A DNA stretch of 64,000 bases from Neoarius graeffei (lineage: Eukaryota > Chordata > Actinopteri > Siluriformes > Ariidae), in contig NC_083577.1 of NCBI RefSeq assembly GCF_027579695.1, forward strand, positions 30,227,698 to 30,291,697, given 5' to 3'. Position numbers and translations under genes: made by a program. Positions within the stretch are counted from its first letter, which is position 1; every line of letters starts with the position of its first letter. Under the pieces are notes generated by a model that saw only the letters and a program-made list of their open reading frames with translations, did not search any database and was not told where the DNA came from. Positions 45,203-58,508 of this stretch are shown here, one piece after another.

Positions 45203-48200
45203 GTGTCCCATCAGACATGTATGGAATGTGGTGTAAGTGGGGAGGTGGGCAAGTTAAAAAGATGTGCCACATGCCAGAATGCTTTCTATTGCTCTAAAAC
45301 CTGTCAGATAAGCCACTGGGATGCCCATAAGAAAAATTGTGTGCAGACAAAACTTAAGCAGGGGAAGAGAGTGGAGAAAGAAAAGAAATGTCAGAGTGTC
45401 GCCGCCTTAGTGGGAAAACAATGTCTTGTTGACTGCTACTTCAATGGCATAAAAACTAAAGCATTATGGGACACCGGCTCCCAAGTTTGTCTCATTAATG
45501 AGAGTTGGAAAAATGAAATTCTCCCAGACGTCAAGCTCAGACCCGTCACTGACCTCATTGATTCCCCTGACACCCTTACAATAGTAGCCGCAAATGGGGA
45601 TCATATACCCTTTCTTGGTTGGGTTGAAATCTTGTTTGGACTGTCGGGAAAAACTAATGGGCCATGTACTCTTACCCTCCCTGTCCTGGTGATGAAAGGG
45701 GGTAGCCTCACCCACCCCATTATTGGCTATAATGCAATCGAACACATTGTAAAGAACAGTGAAAATGAAATGTTTGCTTCTACTAGCAGAGACTCCCTGC
45801 GAGGGGAAGTGAGATCTGCTCTCCCTGGGCTTGAAACATCACAAATTGAGGCCTTGATCAACCTGGTAAGAATGGAAAAACACCAAGAGTACACTGTTAG
45901 GACTACCCGAGAGAAAACTGTCATCCCTAGGCTGACGTCCACTCATGTCACATGCAGGGTATCAGCAAGCGCCCTGGAAGAAGACACTACTTTAGTATTT
46001 GAACCAGATATTGATCCCCAGTGGCCAGAAGGGCTAGAATTGAATGAAACAGTGGTGCAGTTGAAAGCGGGTGCCCCTCCCTACATCACGGTAAGCATAC
46101 AGAACCCCTCAACTCATGACATAGTCTTGCCTGGCAAAACCACCATTGGCACTGTGCAAGAGGTGCAGTCTGTGTACCCAGTTTCTCTGTTAAATCCACA
46201 ATGCTGCCAAATCCATTCACCACCGAGTCATGATCAGTCCAGGGGTGAGGGAGATATGAATGGCGAATGGGACCCCGCTGTAGATTTGAGCCACTTAGGG
46301 GAAATTGAGAGAGAGCGTGTTCATAACATGTTAAGAGAAGAATGTGCTTCATTCTCCCGTTCAGATGACGACATAGGGTGTATTGACAGTCTAAAAATGG
46401 CAATTTCTCTGAAAGATACAGTCCCTGTTGCACGTTCTTACCTCTCAGTACCTAAGCCCCTGTATAAGGAATTGAAAGACTACCTGCATGATCTGATTGC
46501 TCAGGGGTGGATCGAGAAATCAACATCCTCCTATTCCTCACCCGTTGTTTGTGTACGAAAAAAGGATGGCAGCCTACGTCTCTGCGTAGACTATAGAGAG
46601 CTAAACAAGAAGACCCATCCAGATCGCCAGCCCATTCCGAGGGTCCAAGATATTCTTGACAGTCTAGGTGGGAATTCATGGTTTTCATTACTGGACCAGG
46701 GTAAGGCCTATCACCAAGGCTTCATGTCAAAAGAGAGTAGACCCTTGACTGCATTTGTGACACCATGGGGCTTATATGAATGGGTAAGAATTCCATTCGG
46801 GTTAATGAATGCACCTGCAGCGTTTCAGAGGTGTATGGAGGAGTGTCTAGTGGGCTTACGCGATAAGATCTGTGTCCCTTATTTAGATGACACATTAGTA
46901 TTTAGCAAATCATTCGAAGATCACTTGGACCATGTCCGAAAGGTGCTGCAGCAGTTGAGATCCTTTGGCATCAAGCTCAAGCCAAGCAAATGTGAAGTCT
47001 TTAAGGCCGAGGTCCGCTACCTGGGGAGAATTGTGTCCGCTGAAGGGAGCAGAGTAGACCCAGCTGACACAGCCGCTGTAACAGCTCTGAAAGATAAGAG
47101 ACCAGCTACTGTTGGACAGTTGCGGGCCATTCTGGGACTTCTCAGTTATTACCGCCAGTATATAAAGAACTTTTCAAGGATAGCTGGGCCACTTTACAAC
47201 TTGTTGAAGGGTGCTGGTCCACAAGACGAAAAAAAACAAAAACACCTGACACGAAAGAACAAAAAACATACAGGAGCCCCTTCAAACCAACCCATTTTAT
47301 GGGAAGACAAGCATCAGAAGGTCCTGGAGCAGCTGATCAATTGTCTGGCCAAGCCCCCCATACTCGGATTCCCAGATTTTTCAAAACCCTTTATCCTACA
47401 CACTGATGCATCGGGGCAAGGGCTGGGCGCAGTACTGTACCAGGAGCAGGGGGGCAAACTCCGCGTCATAGCTTACGGGTCTCGCACACTGACTGCCGCT
47501 GAAAGAAATTATCATCTTCATTCAGGAAAATTGGAGTTCCTCGCTTTAAAGTGGTCAGTCACTGAAAAATTTCGTGATTATTTGTACTACACCCCTTCAT
47601 TCGTTGTATACAGTGACAATAACCCCCTCACATATGTAATGTCTAGCGCCAAACTCAATGCAACTGGTTGTAGGTGGGTGGCTGAACTGGCTGACTATAA
47701 CTTTACTATCAGATACAGACCAGGTAAAGAGAATGTTGATGCAGACAGTCTCTCTAGGATGCCGACTGACATTGAGGAAATAATGGAACGATGCTCTGAA
47801 GAACTGTCCTTTGACTGTGTGGCCGCTCTAATACAGGCTGTGGAAGTGCAAGAACAGGCCCCGCTGTGCACAGCAGTTGCCGCTTTACAGCAGCCACCCG
47901 ACAGTGTCCCCTATGACCCCATCCCCCTTGCAGAAATCAGACAGAGTCAGCTAGACGATCCACACATCGGGCCAGTGATGAGATTTAAAATAATAACAAG
48001 TATAAAGCCGTCCATGCACTCTACCACATCCTATAGTACAAAGAGTAAATCTCTCCTCCGTGAATGGGAGAAGCTGCAGATTGATAAAAATGGGGTTCTG
48101 AGGAGAAACACAGCCACTAAGACTCAACTGGTCTTACCTGACAAGTATAAGGCTGGGGTTATGGAGGAGTTGCATAACAAAATGGGCCATCAAGGTGTAG

Positions 48201-49735
48201 ATCGTACGTTATCACTGATCAGGGACCGCTTCTTCTGGCCACAAATGCGAGATGAAGTTGAGCACTATGTCACCAGAGTTTGTGCCTGCTTGAAGCAAAA
48301 GAAGCCGAGCAGAGAGACACGGGCTCCTCTTACAAACATTGTCACCACCCACCCCTTTGAGCTTGTCTCTATTGATTTTCTGCATTTGGATAAATGTAAA
48401 GGGGGGTATGAATACATTTTAGTGGTTATTGACCATTTCACCCGCTTTGTTCAAGTATATGCCACTAAGTCAAAGTCGGCTAAAACAGTAGCAGACTGCT
48501 TGTTCAATGACTACGCTCTAAAGTTCGGGTTTCCTGAGAGAATACATCATGATCAGGGTGGTGAATTTGATAACCGACTTATAGCTCAGCTCAAGAAAAA
48601 CTGTGGTGTCATGAGCTCTCGCACGAGTCCCTACCATCCACAGGGGAATGGTCAGGTCGAAAGATTTAACAAAACGCTATTGCAGATGTTAAAGACACTA
48701 ACAGAGACTGAGAAGAGAAACTGGAAGGATTCTTTGAATAAGCTAACATTTGCCTACAACTGTACCAGGTGTGAGGTGACAGGTTTTTCCCCTTTTTACC
48801 TTCTCTATGGGCGTAGCCCACGGCTGCCTGTCGATACCCTTTTCGACCTAAGTGAAAACAAGGGCACGGCTAGTCATCAGGAATACATGCAAAGATGGAA
48901 GGAACAGATGAAAGAGGCATATGAGATTGCAAGAGAGGGTGTGAGGAAGTCGGGGGAGCGAAGCAAGAAGAACTATGACAAAAAGCTGAGAAGCACAATA
49001 TTGACTCCTGGTGACCGTGTGTTGGTCAGGAACCTGACACCAAGAGGAGGGACAGGCAAGCTACGGAATCACTGGGAAGACACCATCCACATTGTGGTTA
49101 GGCGTGTAAAGGAGGATCTCCCCATATATGAGGTGCAGCCAGAGCAAGGAAAGGGAAGGTCAAGGGTTGTGCATCGTAATTTGCTGCTGTCATGTGACCA
49201 TTTACCTATAGATGTTCCAGTGGGCATCAAAGATAAAGCAGCACAAAGGAGACAGAGGCAAGACGACCAAAACACTGAAGCAGTGCATTCAGATGAATCA
49301 GATGATGAGGATGACTTCACTGTTCATTATTCACCTGTCAGGCAACCTCAGGTAGACGTACACACGGCGGATGCTGACATTGCGGAAGATGAAGCGGAAG
49401 AAGATACTGCACCTGTCTCTGAGGACGAGAATGAAACTGAGCAATCGGAGGACGTGATAACAGAGGAACCGTGTTCGAATGACGAATTACCTGATGAGGA
49501 GTCTTCGGCGTCGGATAAGAGTGATAATGAGGATGAAGAGGTGCGTCAGAGACCACAGAGAGAGAGACGACCCCCTAAGCTGTTCACCTACGATCGACTT
49601 GGAATCCCCACTTGTCACATGATTAGCTGTGCCCATAGCTGTAGGCAAAAAGAAGTCTTTTCCCACGATAGGTTACGCACCACTTGGCCAAGATTTATAC
49701 AGCCCCTTCAATCATACTTTGTTTATACATGTTAG
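45203..49735 (+). CDS. Gypsy pol with an N-terminal MYND-type zinc finger
   Basis: About 1510 codons. Order: a MYND-like finger at the N-terminus (CMECG...[24 protein letters not shown]), retropepsin with DTGSQ, reverse transcriptase with YLDD, RNase H with [11 protein letters not shown], an HHCC integrase zinc domain (GHQGVDRTL), the integrase core with DHFTRF and HHDQGGEF, and a long acidic C-terminal tail. Protease to integrase is the usual Ty3/Gypsy order. The MYND finger before the protease is unusual. Confidence 0.88.
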   Translation: MSHQTCMECGVSGEVGKLKRCATCQNAFYCSKTCQISHWDAHKKNCVQTKLKQGKRVEKEKKCQSVAALVGKQCLVDCYFNGIKTKALWDTGSQVCLINESWKNEILPDVKLRPVTDLIDSPDTLTIVAANGDHIPFLGWVEILFGLSGKTNGPCTLTLPVLVMKGGSLTHPIIGYNAIEHIVKNSENEMFASTSRDSLRGEVRSALPGLETSQIEALINLVRMEKHQEYTVRTTREKTVIPRLTSTHVTCRVSASALEEDTTLVFEPDIDPQWPEGLELNETVVQLKAGAPPYITVSIQNPSTHDIVLPGKTTIGTVQEVQSVYPVSLLNPQCCQIHSPPSHDQSRGEGDMNGEWDPAVDLSHLGEIERERVHNMLREECASFSRSDDDIGCIDSLKMAISLKDTVPVARSYLSVPKPLYKELKDYLHDLIAQGWIEKSTSSYSSPVVCVRKKDGSLRLCVDYRELNKKTHPDRQPIPRVQDILDSLGGNSWFSLLDQGKAYHQGFMSKESRPLTAFVTPWGLYEWVRIPFGLMNAPAAFQRCMEECLVGLRDKICVPYLDDTLVFSKSFEDHLDHVRKVLQQLRSFGIKLKPSKCEVFKAEVRYLGRIVSAEGSRVDPADTAAVTALKDKRPATVGQLRAILGLLSYYRQYIKNFSRIAGPLYNLLKGAGPQDEKKQKHLTRKNKKHTGAPSNQPILWEDKHQKVLEQLINCLAKPPILGFPDFSKPFILHTDASGQGLGAVLYQEQGGKLRVIAYGSRTLTAAERNYHLHSGKLEFLALKWSVTEKFRDYLYYTPSFVVYSDNNPLTYVMSSAKLNATGCRWVAELADYNFTIRYRPGKENVDADSLSRMPTDIEEIMERCSEELSFDCVAALIQAVEVQEQAPLCTAVAALQQPPDSVPYDPIPLAEIRQSQLDDPHIGPVMRFKIITSIKPSMHSTTSYSTKSKSLLREWEKLQIDKNGVLRRNTATKTQLVLPDKYKAGVMEELHNKMGHQGVDRTLSLIRDRFFWPQMRDEVEHYVTRVCACLKQKKPSRETRAPLTNIVTTHPFELVSIDFLHLDKCKGGYEYILVVIDHFTRFVQVYATKSKSAKTVADCLFNDYALKFGFPERIHHDQGGEFDNRLIAQLKKNCGVMSSRTSPYHPQGNGQVERFNKTLLQMLKTLTETEKRNWKDSLNKLTFAYNCTRCEVTGFSPFYLLYGRSPRLPVDTLFDLSENKGTASHQEYMQRWKEQMKEAYEIAREGVRKSGERSKKNYDKKLRSTILTPGDRVLVRNLTPRGGTGKLRNHWEDTIHIVVRRVKEDLPIYEVQPEQGKGRSRVVHRNLLLSCDHLPIDVPVGIKDKAAQRRQRQDDQNTEAVHSDESDDEDDFTVHYSPVRQPQVDVHTADADIAEDEAEEDTAPVSEDENETEQSEDVITEEPCSNDELPDEESSASDKSDNEDEEVRQRPQRERRPPKLFTYDRLGIPTCHMISCAHSCRQKEVFSHDRLRTTWPRFIQPLQSYFVYTC

Positions 49736-49839
49736 ATGAGTTTTGATGCTAAATAACGCATACATCCCAAGTTCATGGAATAGCTTTTATTATTTGTGAT
49801 CTGAGATGTCGGGACGACATCTATTTTAGAGGGGGAGTA

Positions 49840-50053
49840 TGTGGTGATTTGATTTATTTGACTTATTCCACTCTCAGTTCATCTAAATGACCACTAGAGG
49901 GCGCCACCTGCCCGGGGAATACGCTGGGAAGTACTACTCGTCTAGGCGCGAAGTTGCTACTTCCTTGTTCAATAACAACACAGCTTGGGAATGGAAGCAG
50001 TTGTCCTGACTCCTTCTTTCTTTCCTTATTTCCCCACTCATCAGAGTGCAACA
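49840..50053 (+). repeat. 3' LTR of the Gypsy element
   Basis: Preceded by a purine-rich tract AGAGGGGGAG. It looks identical to the 5' LTR. Confidence 0.92.
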
Positions 50054-50281
50054 CATCCGCGAAGAAAACGAGACAGATACGGTCTAATGTAAACTTGGCC
50101 TAACTCATTCTACCAATTTGCAAATGTGTTTTACAAGCGAATAACACATTGACTGTCGGGAGGGTATATGTTCCTTTCCCTCATCAATGGAAGTAAAACA
50201 CATCCGGAGCCTTAAACACTGTGTTCCATGAGGCTGGCAGGGGGAGTGGGCTCTCTTCTGTGGGATCTTTCACTAGTTATA

Positions 50282-50982
50282 GCCCATGTTTACATTAGAC
50301 CGTATCAGCGGATCATCAGATTAACGTTTTTAAAACGATTAGTGTGCACACAGCAACACCAATACATGATTTGCGTGCACACAACAATACTAATACACGG
50401 ATACGCTCGGCTCCGCAGGCATCCTGCGCTCCAAATCACTCCACCCTGAACAGCGAGTGCCCTCTGGAGGGTTCGCACTCCGGCCCTGCGCAGCTCACAG
50501 AGCGCGCGAGTGAAGCACACTAGCAGTGTTTTCGGGACTGAGCCGCTGTGTGTGTGATCCCAGCGCGCATCACTTACCACTTGCAAGTGGCAGGATGGCA
50601 AGCCTAAAGACAATCATAACTACACAATGGGCAGTATTTGCATCAGTATTTGCAGTATTTTCATATTTTTATACTCTTTAATGAAAGGTGATACAAGGCG
50701 GAAGTCCGCGCCGTTTTTCAGCAGTCGCGTCACATGACCAACGCCAGCGAATCAGGAAGGTGGATGTCACAGTGACGTTGTCCAATGAGACGCCAGCTAG
50801 AGCTCAGCACAGCGTATCTGCGTATTCTGAATGTTTACACAGCACCGGAGCTGACACGATCTGGATTGAATACGTGGACGCTGGCAGATTCCCGTTTCCC
50901 AGCGTTTCCAGGCGGTTTAATGTAAACGGACAGTGCATCCGCGAAGAAAACGAGACAGATACGGTCTAATGTAAACGTAGCC
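50282..50982. mobile_element. Second Harbinger-like MITE of the same family
   Basis: Near-identical interior to the MITE at 42467 and the same ends (GCCCATGTTTACATTAGACC and complement). It is flanked by ATA/TTA at 50279-50281 and 50983-50985. Copy A has the empty site AGTTTTAGAATG near 11213. Confidence 0.8.
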
Positions 50983-51079
50983 TTAGAATGCTAGTTTAAG
51001 CTGATATGTGATTGATCTAACGGCAAAACAGGACGAGGGCTCGAGAACCTTTTTGACACGTTGAAAGGCTACAATTTTA

Positions 51080-51165
51080 CTTGGCAACAGAATGTATCTG
51101 AATTCTGATTGGTTGTTGTATCTGAATTCTGATTGGTTGTTGTGTCTGAATTCTGATTGGTTGTT
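51080..51165 (+). promoter_or_regulatory. RFX/NF-Y-like module in TRIM C intron 5
   Basis: TTGGCAACAGAATG and three 24-bp units with CTGATTGGTT, then an inverted AACCAATCAG at about 51226. Same arrangement as in A and B, although a GGGGAGGGGG stretch seen in those copies is missing. Confidence 0.38.
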
Positions 51166-52089
51166 GTTATATTATTGCCCTTCTGTTGTCTTGAGCCCAG
51201 AGCGGCTCAAGTGAAGCCCCTCGAGAACCAATCAGTTCAGCGGATGTGTGTTCTCGGTATGGGACGTTTTCAAAAGAGAGGCGGGAGGAACCAAACATTT
51301 CTGATACAGAAGGCGGAGGCTGTTTTGCTTATTATGTGAAAATGTTTGAGAGCGAATATTCATGAGTGAATTTTGCATGCTGTTTCGCCCAGTGGAAACC
51401 TACAGGAACCATTTGTGTACCGCCATTTTTTTTCCCTTCAATCAGAAATATTGGTCGGGACACGGCCATACCATCCATACCCAATTCTACACCTATGCAG
51501 TAAGACTCTTAATTCTGTGTATGTTTTCAGCACCTGTGACTCTGGACCCCAACACTGCTCATCCTGTACTCATTGTATCTGATGATCTGAAAAGTGTGAA
51601 ACGCAGCGATGAGGAACAGAAACTTCCTGATAATCCAGAGAGATTTGATGAATATCGGTATATCCTGGGATCTGAGGGCTTTAACTCAGGGACACACTGC
51701 TGGGATGTGGAAGTTAGAGACGGTACAGGGTGGAGTGTGGGTGTGATGACAGAATCTGCTCAGAGGAAGGGGGGGATATTCTCCAGAAGTGGAATCTGGT
51801 GTGTGTGGTATTATGCTGAGAAATATTGCGCAATTTCAACACCATATACAGACTCTCTTAGTAGCATAGAACCTCCAGAGGATCAGAGTGAAGCTGGACT
51901 GGGACAGAGGAAAACTGTCATTCTCCGACCCTCTCACTAACACACACTTACACACTTTCACACACACATTTACTGATAAATTACTGCCAATCCTCGGTGT
52001 TTATGGTTCCATAAAGATCCTCCCACTTGAGTGCTCTGTAAGAGTGAATCAGATCAGTTAGCACTGATGTTGTTTTATTCCAGTTCATT

Positions 52090-52095
52090 AATAAA
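52090..52095 (+). terminator. Polyadenylation signal after TRIM C
   Basis: AATAAA sits where copies A and B have theirs, downstream of the original stop position. Confidence 0.6.
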
Positions 52096-53524
52096 ATACT
52101 GCAGATTAAAAGATTAGTGTTCTTTGTGTCAGTCTTTTTTCCCCCTTTTGGAAACCCTGAAGCACACACTGATTTTTTTTTTTTCAGGTGAATCAACTCA
52201 AAATATTGACAGAATATCTTGAAATAATAACTCAAATAATAAGATATCTTAAAATATATTATGATAGCTTTTGAAAGTATGAGGAAGTCAAAATAATAAG
52301 TGAAATAATGACACTGTCTTGAAATAACAAGGTATTAACTCAAAATAATCACTTAGCATTTAATTAAAATCACCAAAGTGTTTTAAATGCAGAATGAGCT
52401 GAAAAGATTATTTAATTTTATTGATGTTTTTTTAAATAGTTTTAAATAAATTGAGAATTTGAAAGCTCATGTCTTGCCTGTATTGGTACTTGTTAGCGTT
52501 TGCTGTTAATCTTGGATGAGGGTGTGTGTGTGTGTGTATGTGTGTGTGTGAGAAACTGTGCAGTGGAGGAGAATTCAAGCTCTAAGTTTCCCTCCACCAG
52601 CAGTTTGTGGTTTTGTAAAGATCAGATGGATTTGTATGTTAATGCTGCATTCGGTGATGATTCACAAGTTCAAATCAATTCTGAGTGAAATAAATTCACT
52701 TTGTTCATTTTGATATTAAACATTGTTTGTCTGCATAATGGAACAATTAAAATATGCACAAATAAATAAATCTGTAATCTGTGTAATGTTTATTATTAAC
52801 AGTTAAAATGTTCATGATGTGCACAGTTATATATTTGTACAGATGTGTGCAGTGGTTGTTATTTCCATGATTAGTATCAGGGATGTGTTCAGTTTAATGT
52901 CTGTGTAAGTGATCACTGAGAGGATGTGGAAGAGAGAGAGGCAGGTGAGAGAGTCAGTCATTAAAGTTGTTAAAAGCAACAATTTTCTCAATGTTCTCTA
53001 TCGTCATTTAACCGCAAGTTATATTTAACTCTCATCCATTATCCCTGGCTGCTGTATCATATGGGTTAAAACATGACAAATTCTGTCTCGTCTATAATAA
53101 ATTAAAATTAAACATTTAGGCCTAAGTATTTTATTTTTGTCCCATGTCTTCCCACTACAGTGTTCCAACTTTTTTGGAATTGGGGTTGTATTATTATTAC
53201 TTGATTCTGATTGGTTTACAGTCTGGTTTTTTTTTATTTATTACAAACTGTTGGTATGGACCACGACATTACCAGAAGCAATAAAATCATTTTAAAACAA
53301 TATTTTGTGTCAGATGTTGAGTTTTTTTAGTACATAACTGTGTAATAAGTGGGATCATGTACAGTGAGCCGATTCTTATTGCAAAATAAAAGACCTCTGC
53401 TTTGTGTTGGACTCCTGCATCACCCTGTCAGGGTGTATTTCATGATAATAACTAGCTTACTGTATGTTATTGCTCACTCATTTACATGAACTTAATAATC
53501 TTTGGCCTAAACTAACCTGGAGCC

Positions 53525-53768
53525 ATGGGTTCTTTGCAAATGACCACTCACGATGCAAAAGTGCTGATGGTTTGTGTTGCTTACGGCTGTTCTAATAGAT
53601 CAACCCTGGGGGAAAAAAGAAAAACAAGGGCTACAGAAATGGACAAATTTCCCCATCCAGCTACCTCTGCTAAACAAACTAGCGCTGTGTCTTTTTCGAG
53701 ACCATTATTGAGTACGAACACGATCCAGTTTTCCTCTTACAGTTCATGTCTGAATTTTACCAAAAGGT
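53525..53768 (+). pseudogene. THAP-like relic, paralogue of 13933
   Basis: The frame reads MVCVAYGCSNRSTLGEKRK and later MDKFPHPA. A few residues differ from the A copy. The call is as tentative as for that copy. Confidence 0.35.
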
Positions 53769-53770
53769 CT

Positions 53771-53774
53771 GGTT

Positions 53775-53826
<52 letters not shown>
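53771..53826. repeat. (TA)n microsatellite, uninterrupted
   Basis: The empty counterpart of the array at 14218-15816. Confidence 0.95.
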
Positions 53827-53833
<7 letters not shown>

Positions 53834-54347
53834 AGAGCAGAGATCTTGATTTGCAGCACAGCTCATGACAACAATCACGAAGACAGTGGGATGTTTTAAG
53901 AGAAACAGAGATCATCAGTGTGTTTAAACTGTGAAACCTTTTAAAGCTTGTCTTGGAAACCTGATGGACAGGTGTTTAATTGTCCAAATACTTTTGGGGG
54001 CCTTGCATAAGATTCCACAAGCATCCCGAGTGGGACCAGTTGGACAGGTACTGTGGGTTTTTCCCTATCTTTCAATTCAATTCAGGACTATAAATAGATT
54101 TTTATGAGGAACACTAATTTTGAAGCTGTACTGCCTTTCAGATTTTTCAAGTTTATGTCATAAAAAGAATTTTCCACTGACACCCAATTATTTTTTGTTT
54201 AGTGGAGCAAACGCTACTGAATTCAGATCACAGACTTCCAATTTTATTAGTCTTTTTTTAATAGAACAATGAATGAAGTGAGGGCCACATGGCGCTAAAT
54301 TCTCCGCTATTTTTTCCTGCTTCACCATGACCCAATTCAAGATACTA

Positions 54348-54475
54348 ATGCCCCTTTTCCACCAAAGCAGCTCCAGGGCTGGTTCGGGGCCAGTGCTTAG
54401 TTTGGAACCGGGTTTTCTGTTTCCACTGACAAAGAACTGGCTCTGGGGCCAGAAAAACCGGTTCCAGGCTAGCAC
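54348..54475. mobile_element. Left fragment of the ATGCCCCTTTTCC MITE
   Basis: The first 128 bp match the MITE at 33102 and stop at CTAGCAC, where another element starts. The right half is missing from the window. Confidence 0.8.
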
Positions 54476-55506
54476 CATGGCCGTAACTACCATTGAGGAC
54501 ACCGAGGTCATGTCCTCGGTATTTTTTTCAGAAATTTAAAATTGGTCTACGCTGAATTCGAGCAGTGATCAATGTAAAACGCAGCGTCCAGATCCACGTC
54601 ATCTGTATTTCCCCCCAATAAAATTCACATTTGTCTAATGTCATCTGAAATCTCTCAGCCTCTATCTCTATCGTTGCCGTGTCTAACGCAGCGTCACGTG
54701 ACGTAGCCTATACTAGTGTCGGCCGGGGAAGTTGGGTTTTGGATAAAACAGGCAGGGTGTAGTCTACGCTCTATCACATATGCCTACCTAACCTAGCATA
54801 GGCTAATAGTCACATCGCATTATAGAGCTTTACCCGAGTGCAAAATGAAAACGTTGCAACAAACTAAATTAAGGTTTGGACAGCCAACAGAAGAGCAGGG
54901 AAAGAGAAGGAGGGAAGGTGAGAAAATACTGTCAGTGCAGTGGCAGACCGTTCAGCGGTGTCATGCCAACTTTCCAAGGGGAAACGTTTCATTGTCATTG
55001 CCTATTACATTTTAGTTAGCATTTCGAGAAACATTCAAAACTACGTTGTCACAGGCAGCCCTGTGCAGGGCTGACTAAACGGGCTTGTTCGAGTACACTC
55101 TTAAAACACGTGTTGAAAATAACACAACTTGCGTTGTTTTTTAACACATCTCTATGTCCAGATTGGAACAACAGAACTTTTGTTCATTTTAACACATTAT
55201 TTGTTATTTGTGCAATTTTGGTGTTAAACATTTCTGAAATATAACACAACTCTTGTTGAAATTAAACTTGCACAAAAGATGTGTTGATTTCCAACACATT
55301 CGTTTTAAGAGTGTAACTCTCTCTCTTTCTCTCATAACTCTCTTTCTCTCTCACTCACTCACACACACACACACACACACACAAATAATACACTACTCAC
55401 ACACTCTCTCTAATACATAGTCTTCACACAGAACTAATAGCCCTACATTCTAATGTAATTTAAGATAATGAAATGTAAATAATGCCAATACTTCAGGTAG
55501 CTGAGC

Positions 55507-56483
55507 GGTCCGTGTATCATCCGATCATTCAAGTATTCCATTCAATCTGGAAAACGAAAAAAAAAAAAAAAAACACTCAATATTTCGTTTTCCTGTTTTT
55601 CTGTATGACCAAAAAATGAGGGATTGGTGTTTGGTTTCCTTTTTCCAACTCAAAACAGAACAAATAATAAACAGGGAAACCAAAACGAAATAATAACTCT
55701 AATTTACGATTATACGAGCAACTTAACTTTCATTTTAGATAAAACTAAATTCATTTGTATTCATGTCAGTCTCAAGAATTAGTTCTTATTCATACATTAT
55801 AATTTTTTGCACTCATTCAGGCTCCTTTTACTGGAAGCAAAACTCTAGGAAAATCATGGCTGTTCCTGAGTCTGACTTTCAAGCTGTCCAGCAAAAGAAG
55901 CGGAGAATCTCGTAAGTTGGAGTGCCAGTGACTTGTTACTCCTCCTCATATTTTCCTCCTGACATGAGTCATTGTAAAATGCTAAGCATGTCCTCTAATA
56001 AAAAGCAAAGTTGGTCTGACACAATATGTTGAAAGCGACAAAATGAATGCCATGTTGTTATTGTTATCATTATTTATTATTACTATTATATTGAGATAAT
56101 AATAATTAAGAGATCATCAGCTTAACATTAACAGCTTAATATATTAAATGAATAGGATGTATGAATAAATTACTTGATACATGCACATGCAATTTTTCTG
56201 TTTCATAGACACAGAGATGATGATGGACTGTCGCTGAGGATCATGGGAAGGCTAATGTAGCGTGGGAAATAGAGAAAATCAATAATCGTAAATTAGAGTT
56301 ATTATTTCATTTTGGTTTCCCTGTTTATTATTTGTTCTGTTTTGAGTTGGAAAAAGGAAAACAAACACCAATCACTCATTTTTTGGTCATACAGAAAAAC
56401 AGGAAAACGAAATATTGAGTGTTTTTTTTTTTCCGTTTTCCAGATTGAATGGAATACTTGAATGATCGGATGATACACGGACC
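55507..56483. mobile_element. Nested element with about 200-bp inverted repeats
   Basis: The ends GGTCCGTGTATCATCCGATC face each other in inverted orientation, with long A/T runs and GAAAACGAAA inside both arms. It is flanked by GAGC (55503-55506, 56484-56487). The central 550 bp contain two exon-like pieces. The superfamily is not recognised. Confidence 0.7.
55856..56260 (+). CDS. Hypothetical two-exon mini-gene inside the nested element
   Basis: Exon 1, preceded by an acceptor TGCACTCATTCAG ending 55820, holds an ATG at 55856 and ends at 55911 before GTAAGT. Exon 2 starts after TTTCTGTTTCATAG at 56209 and runs to a TAG at 56258-56260. The joined 108 bases stay in frame and give 35 residues, beginning MAVPESDFQAVQQKKRRIS. 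No family was recognised. It may be a captured host exon pair or chance. Confidence 0.25.
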
Positions 56484-57088
56484 GAGCAATACACTCAGTT
56501 CAGTTCAGTTTTGACTTTTATGTCAGACAAAACTCCACAGTTCTGATGGCACAGTTTTAGAATTGTTGAAGTAAATGTGTTATGAGCCAAACTTACATTA
56601 CAGGCAATGGTGAGAACACTCTGCTTCAGAGAATGCATGCAAATGGATCTCAATTCAATTCAAGACAGCCAGATAGACTGATGCCTTTACATTACTGCTC
56701 AGAATGTCTCTACACATACAGACACCCACAAATAACACACAAACTCTCAGTCTCTCTCTCTCTCACACACACACACACACTCACACTATTATTATAAGGT
56801 GTAATACTAAAGCTTACAATTCAGCAGTTCACACCCTTTCTGTCATGTGTATGCTGCAATGTAAATAATGCCAATACTTTAGGTAACTGGTACTTTAGGT
56901 ATGTATACCCAGTTCAAGAGTTCACTACCTTTCTACTTTTATGTCAGATAAAACACCACAGTTATGGTGCCACAGTTGTAGAGTTGTTAAAATAAATGTG
57001 TCCACCACCAAATCTATCCTTGGTTTGTTATTTATTTATTTAAGTTGTGCCGGGGGGGATGTCAGCCATGCTTGACCTCGGTATTTGA

Positions 57089-58090
<1,002 letters not shown>

Positions 58091-58175
58091 TATATGTGTT
58101 TTTTGATACTAGGAAATGTGAGAAATTTTAATTTTTAGCTCACCTGGACCAAAGTGTGCATGTGTGTATTTTCAG

Positions 58176-58445
58176 CACCTGTAACTCTGGACCCCAACAC
58201 TGTTCATCCTGGACTCATTGTATCTGATGATCTGAAAAGTGTGAGACACAATGATGAGAAACAGAAACTTCCTGATAATCCAGAGAGATTTGGTGATAAA
58301 TATCTGTTTATCCTGGGATCTGAGGGCTTTAACTCAGGGACACACTACTGGGATGTGGAAGTTGGAGACTGTACACGGTGGATTGGGGGTGTGATGACAG
58401 AATCTGCTCAGAGGAAGGGGGTGATCCTCACCAGAAGTGGAATCT

Positions 58446-58508
<63 letters not shown>

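Larger units (their letters stand above)
43146..50053 (+). mobile_element. Ty3/Gypsy LTR retrotransposon, looks whole and young
   Basis: 6.9 kb with two 214-bp LTRs (43146-43359, 49840-50053) that look identical by eye. The flanks carry a 4-bp duplication CATC (43142-43145, 50054-50057). Gag and pol are both long and open. It lies inside a Harbinger-like MITE in intron 5 of TRIM C, in the same orientation as the gene. Identical LTRs mean a very recent insertion. Confidence 0.93.
42467..50100. mobile_element. Harbinger-like MITE (about 720 bp), split by a Gypsy element
   Basis: The ends GGTGGGGTTTACATTAGACC and, in complement, GGCCAAGTTTACATTAGACC are flanked by TAA (42464-42466, 50101-50103). 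Copy A has the empty site GATGATTAACTC near 11034. A 3-bp TAA duplication fits PIF/Harbinger. The Gypsy element occupies 43146-50053. No transposase is present. Confidence 0.8.
40588..51940 (+). pseudogene. TRIM35-like E3 ligase, copy C, B30.2 exon frameshifted
   Basis: Coding exons: 40588-40986, 41140-41235, 41328-41558, 41687-41709, 41796-41914 and 51531-51940. The RING, B-box and coiled coil are complete and all splice sites are good. Intron 5 is 9.6 kb because it holds a SINE, two Harbinger-like MITEs and a Gypsy element. In the last exon about 5 bp are missing near 51855 compared with copies A and B, so the protein would end after ILRPSH, at about 425 residues with only the first part of SPRY. 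The old SPRY end and poly(A) signal remain downstream. It could still make a RING/coiled-coil protein that acts as a decoy by pairing with A or B; this is inference. Exons 1-4 resemble copy B, the rest copy A. Confidence 0.82.
52100..54347. repeat. 3' flank of TRIM C, paralogous to 12409-14217 plus 19184-19699
   Basis: Colinear with the TRIM A flank except that it lacks the Tc1-like element and the LINE. It contains a short GT run near 52522, a THAP-like relic and an intact (TA)n array. It ends at GATACTA (54347), where a MITE begins. Confidence 0.88.

Noticed and set aside
49069-49556. Minus-strand frames over the pol C-terminus
   Set aside because: Shadows of the acidic pol tail.
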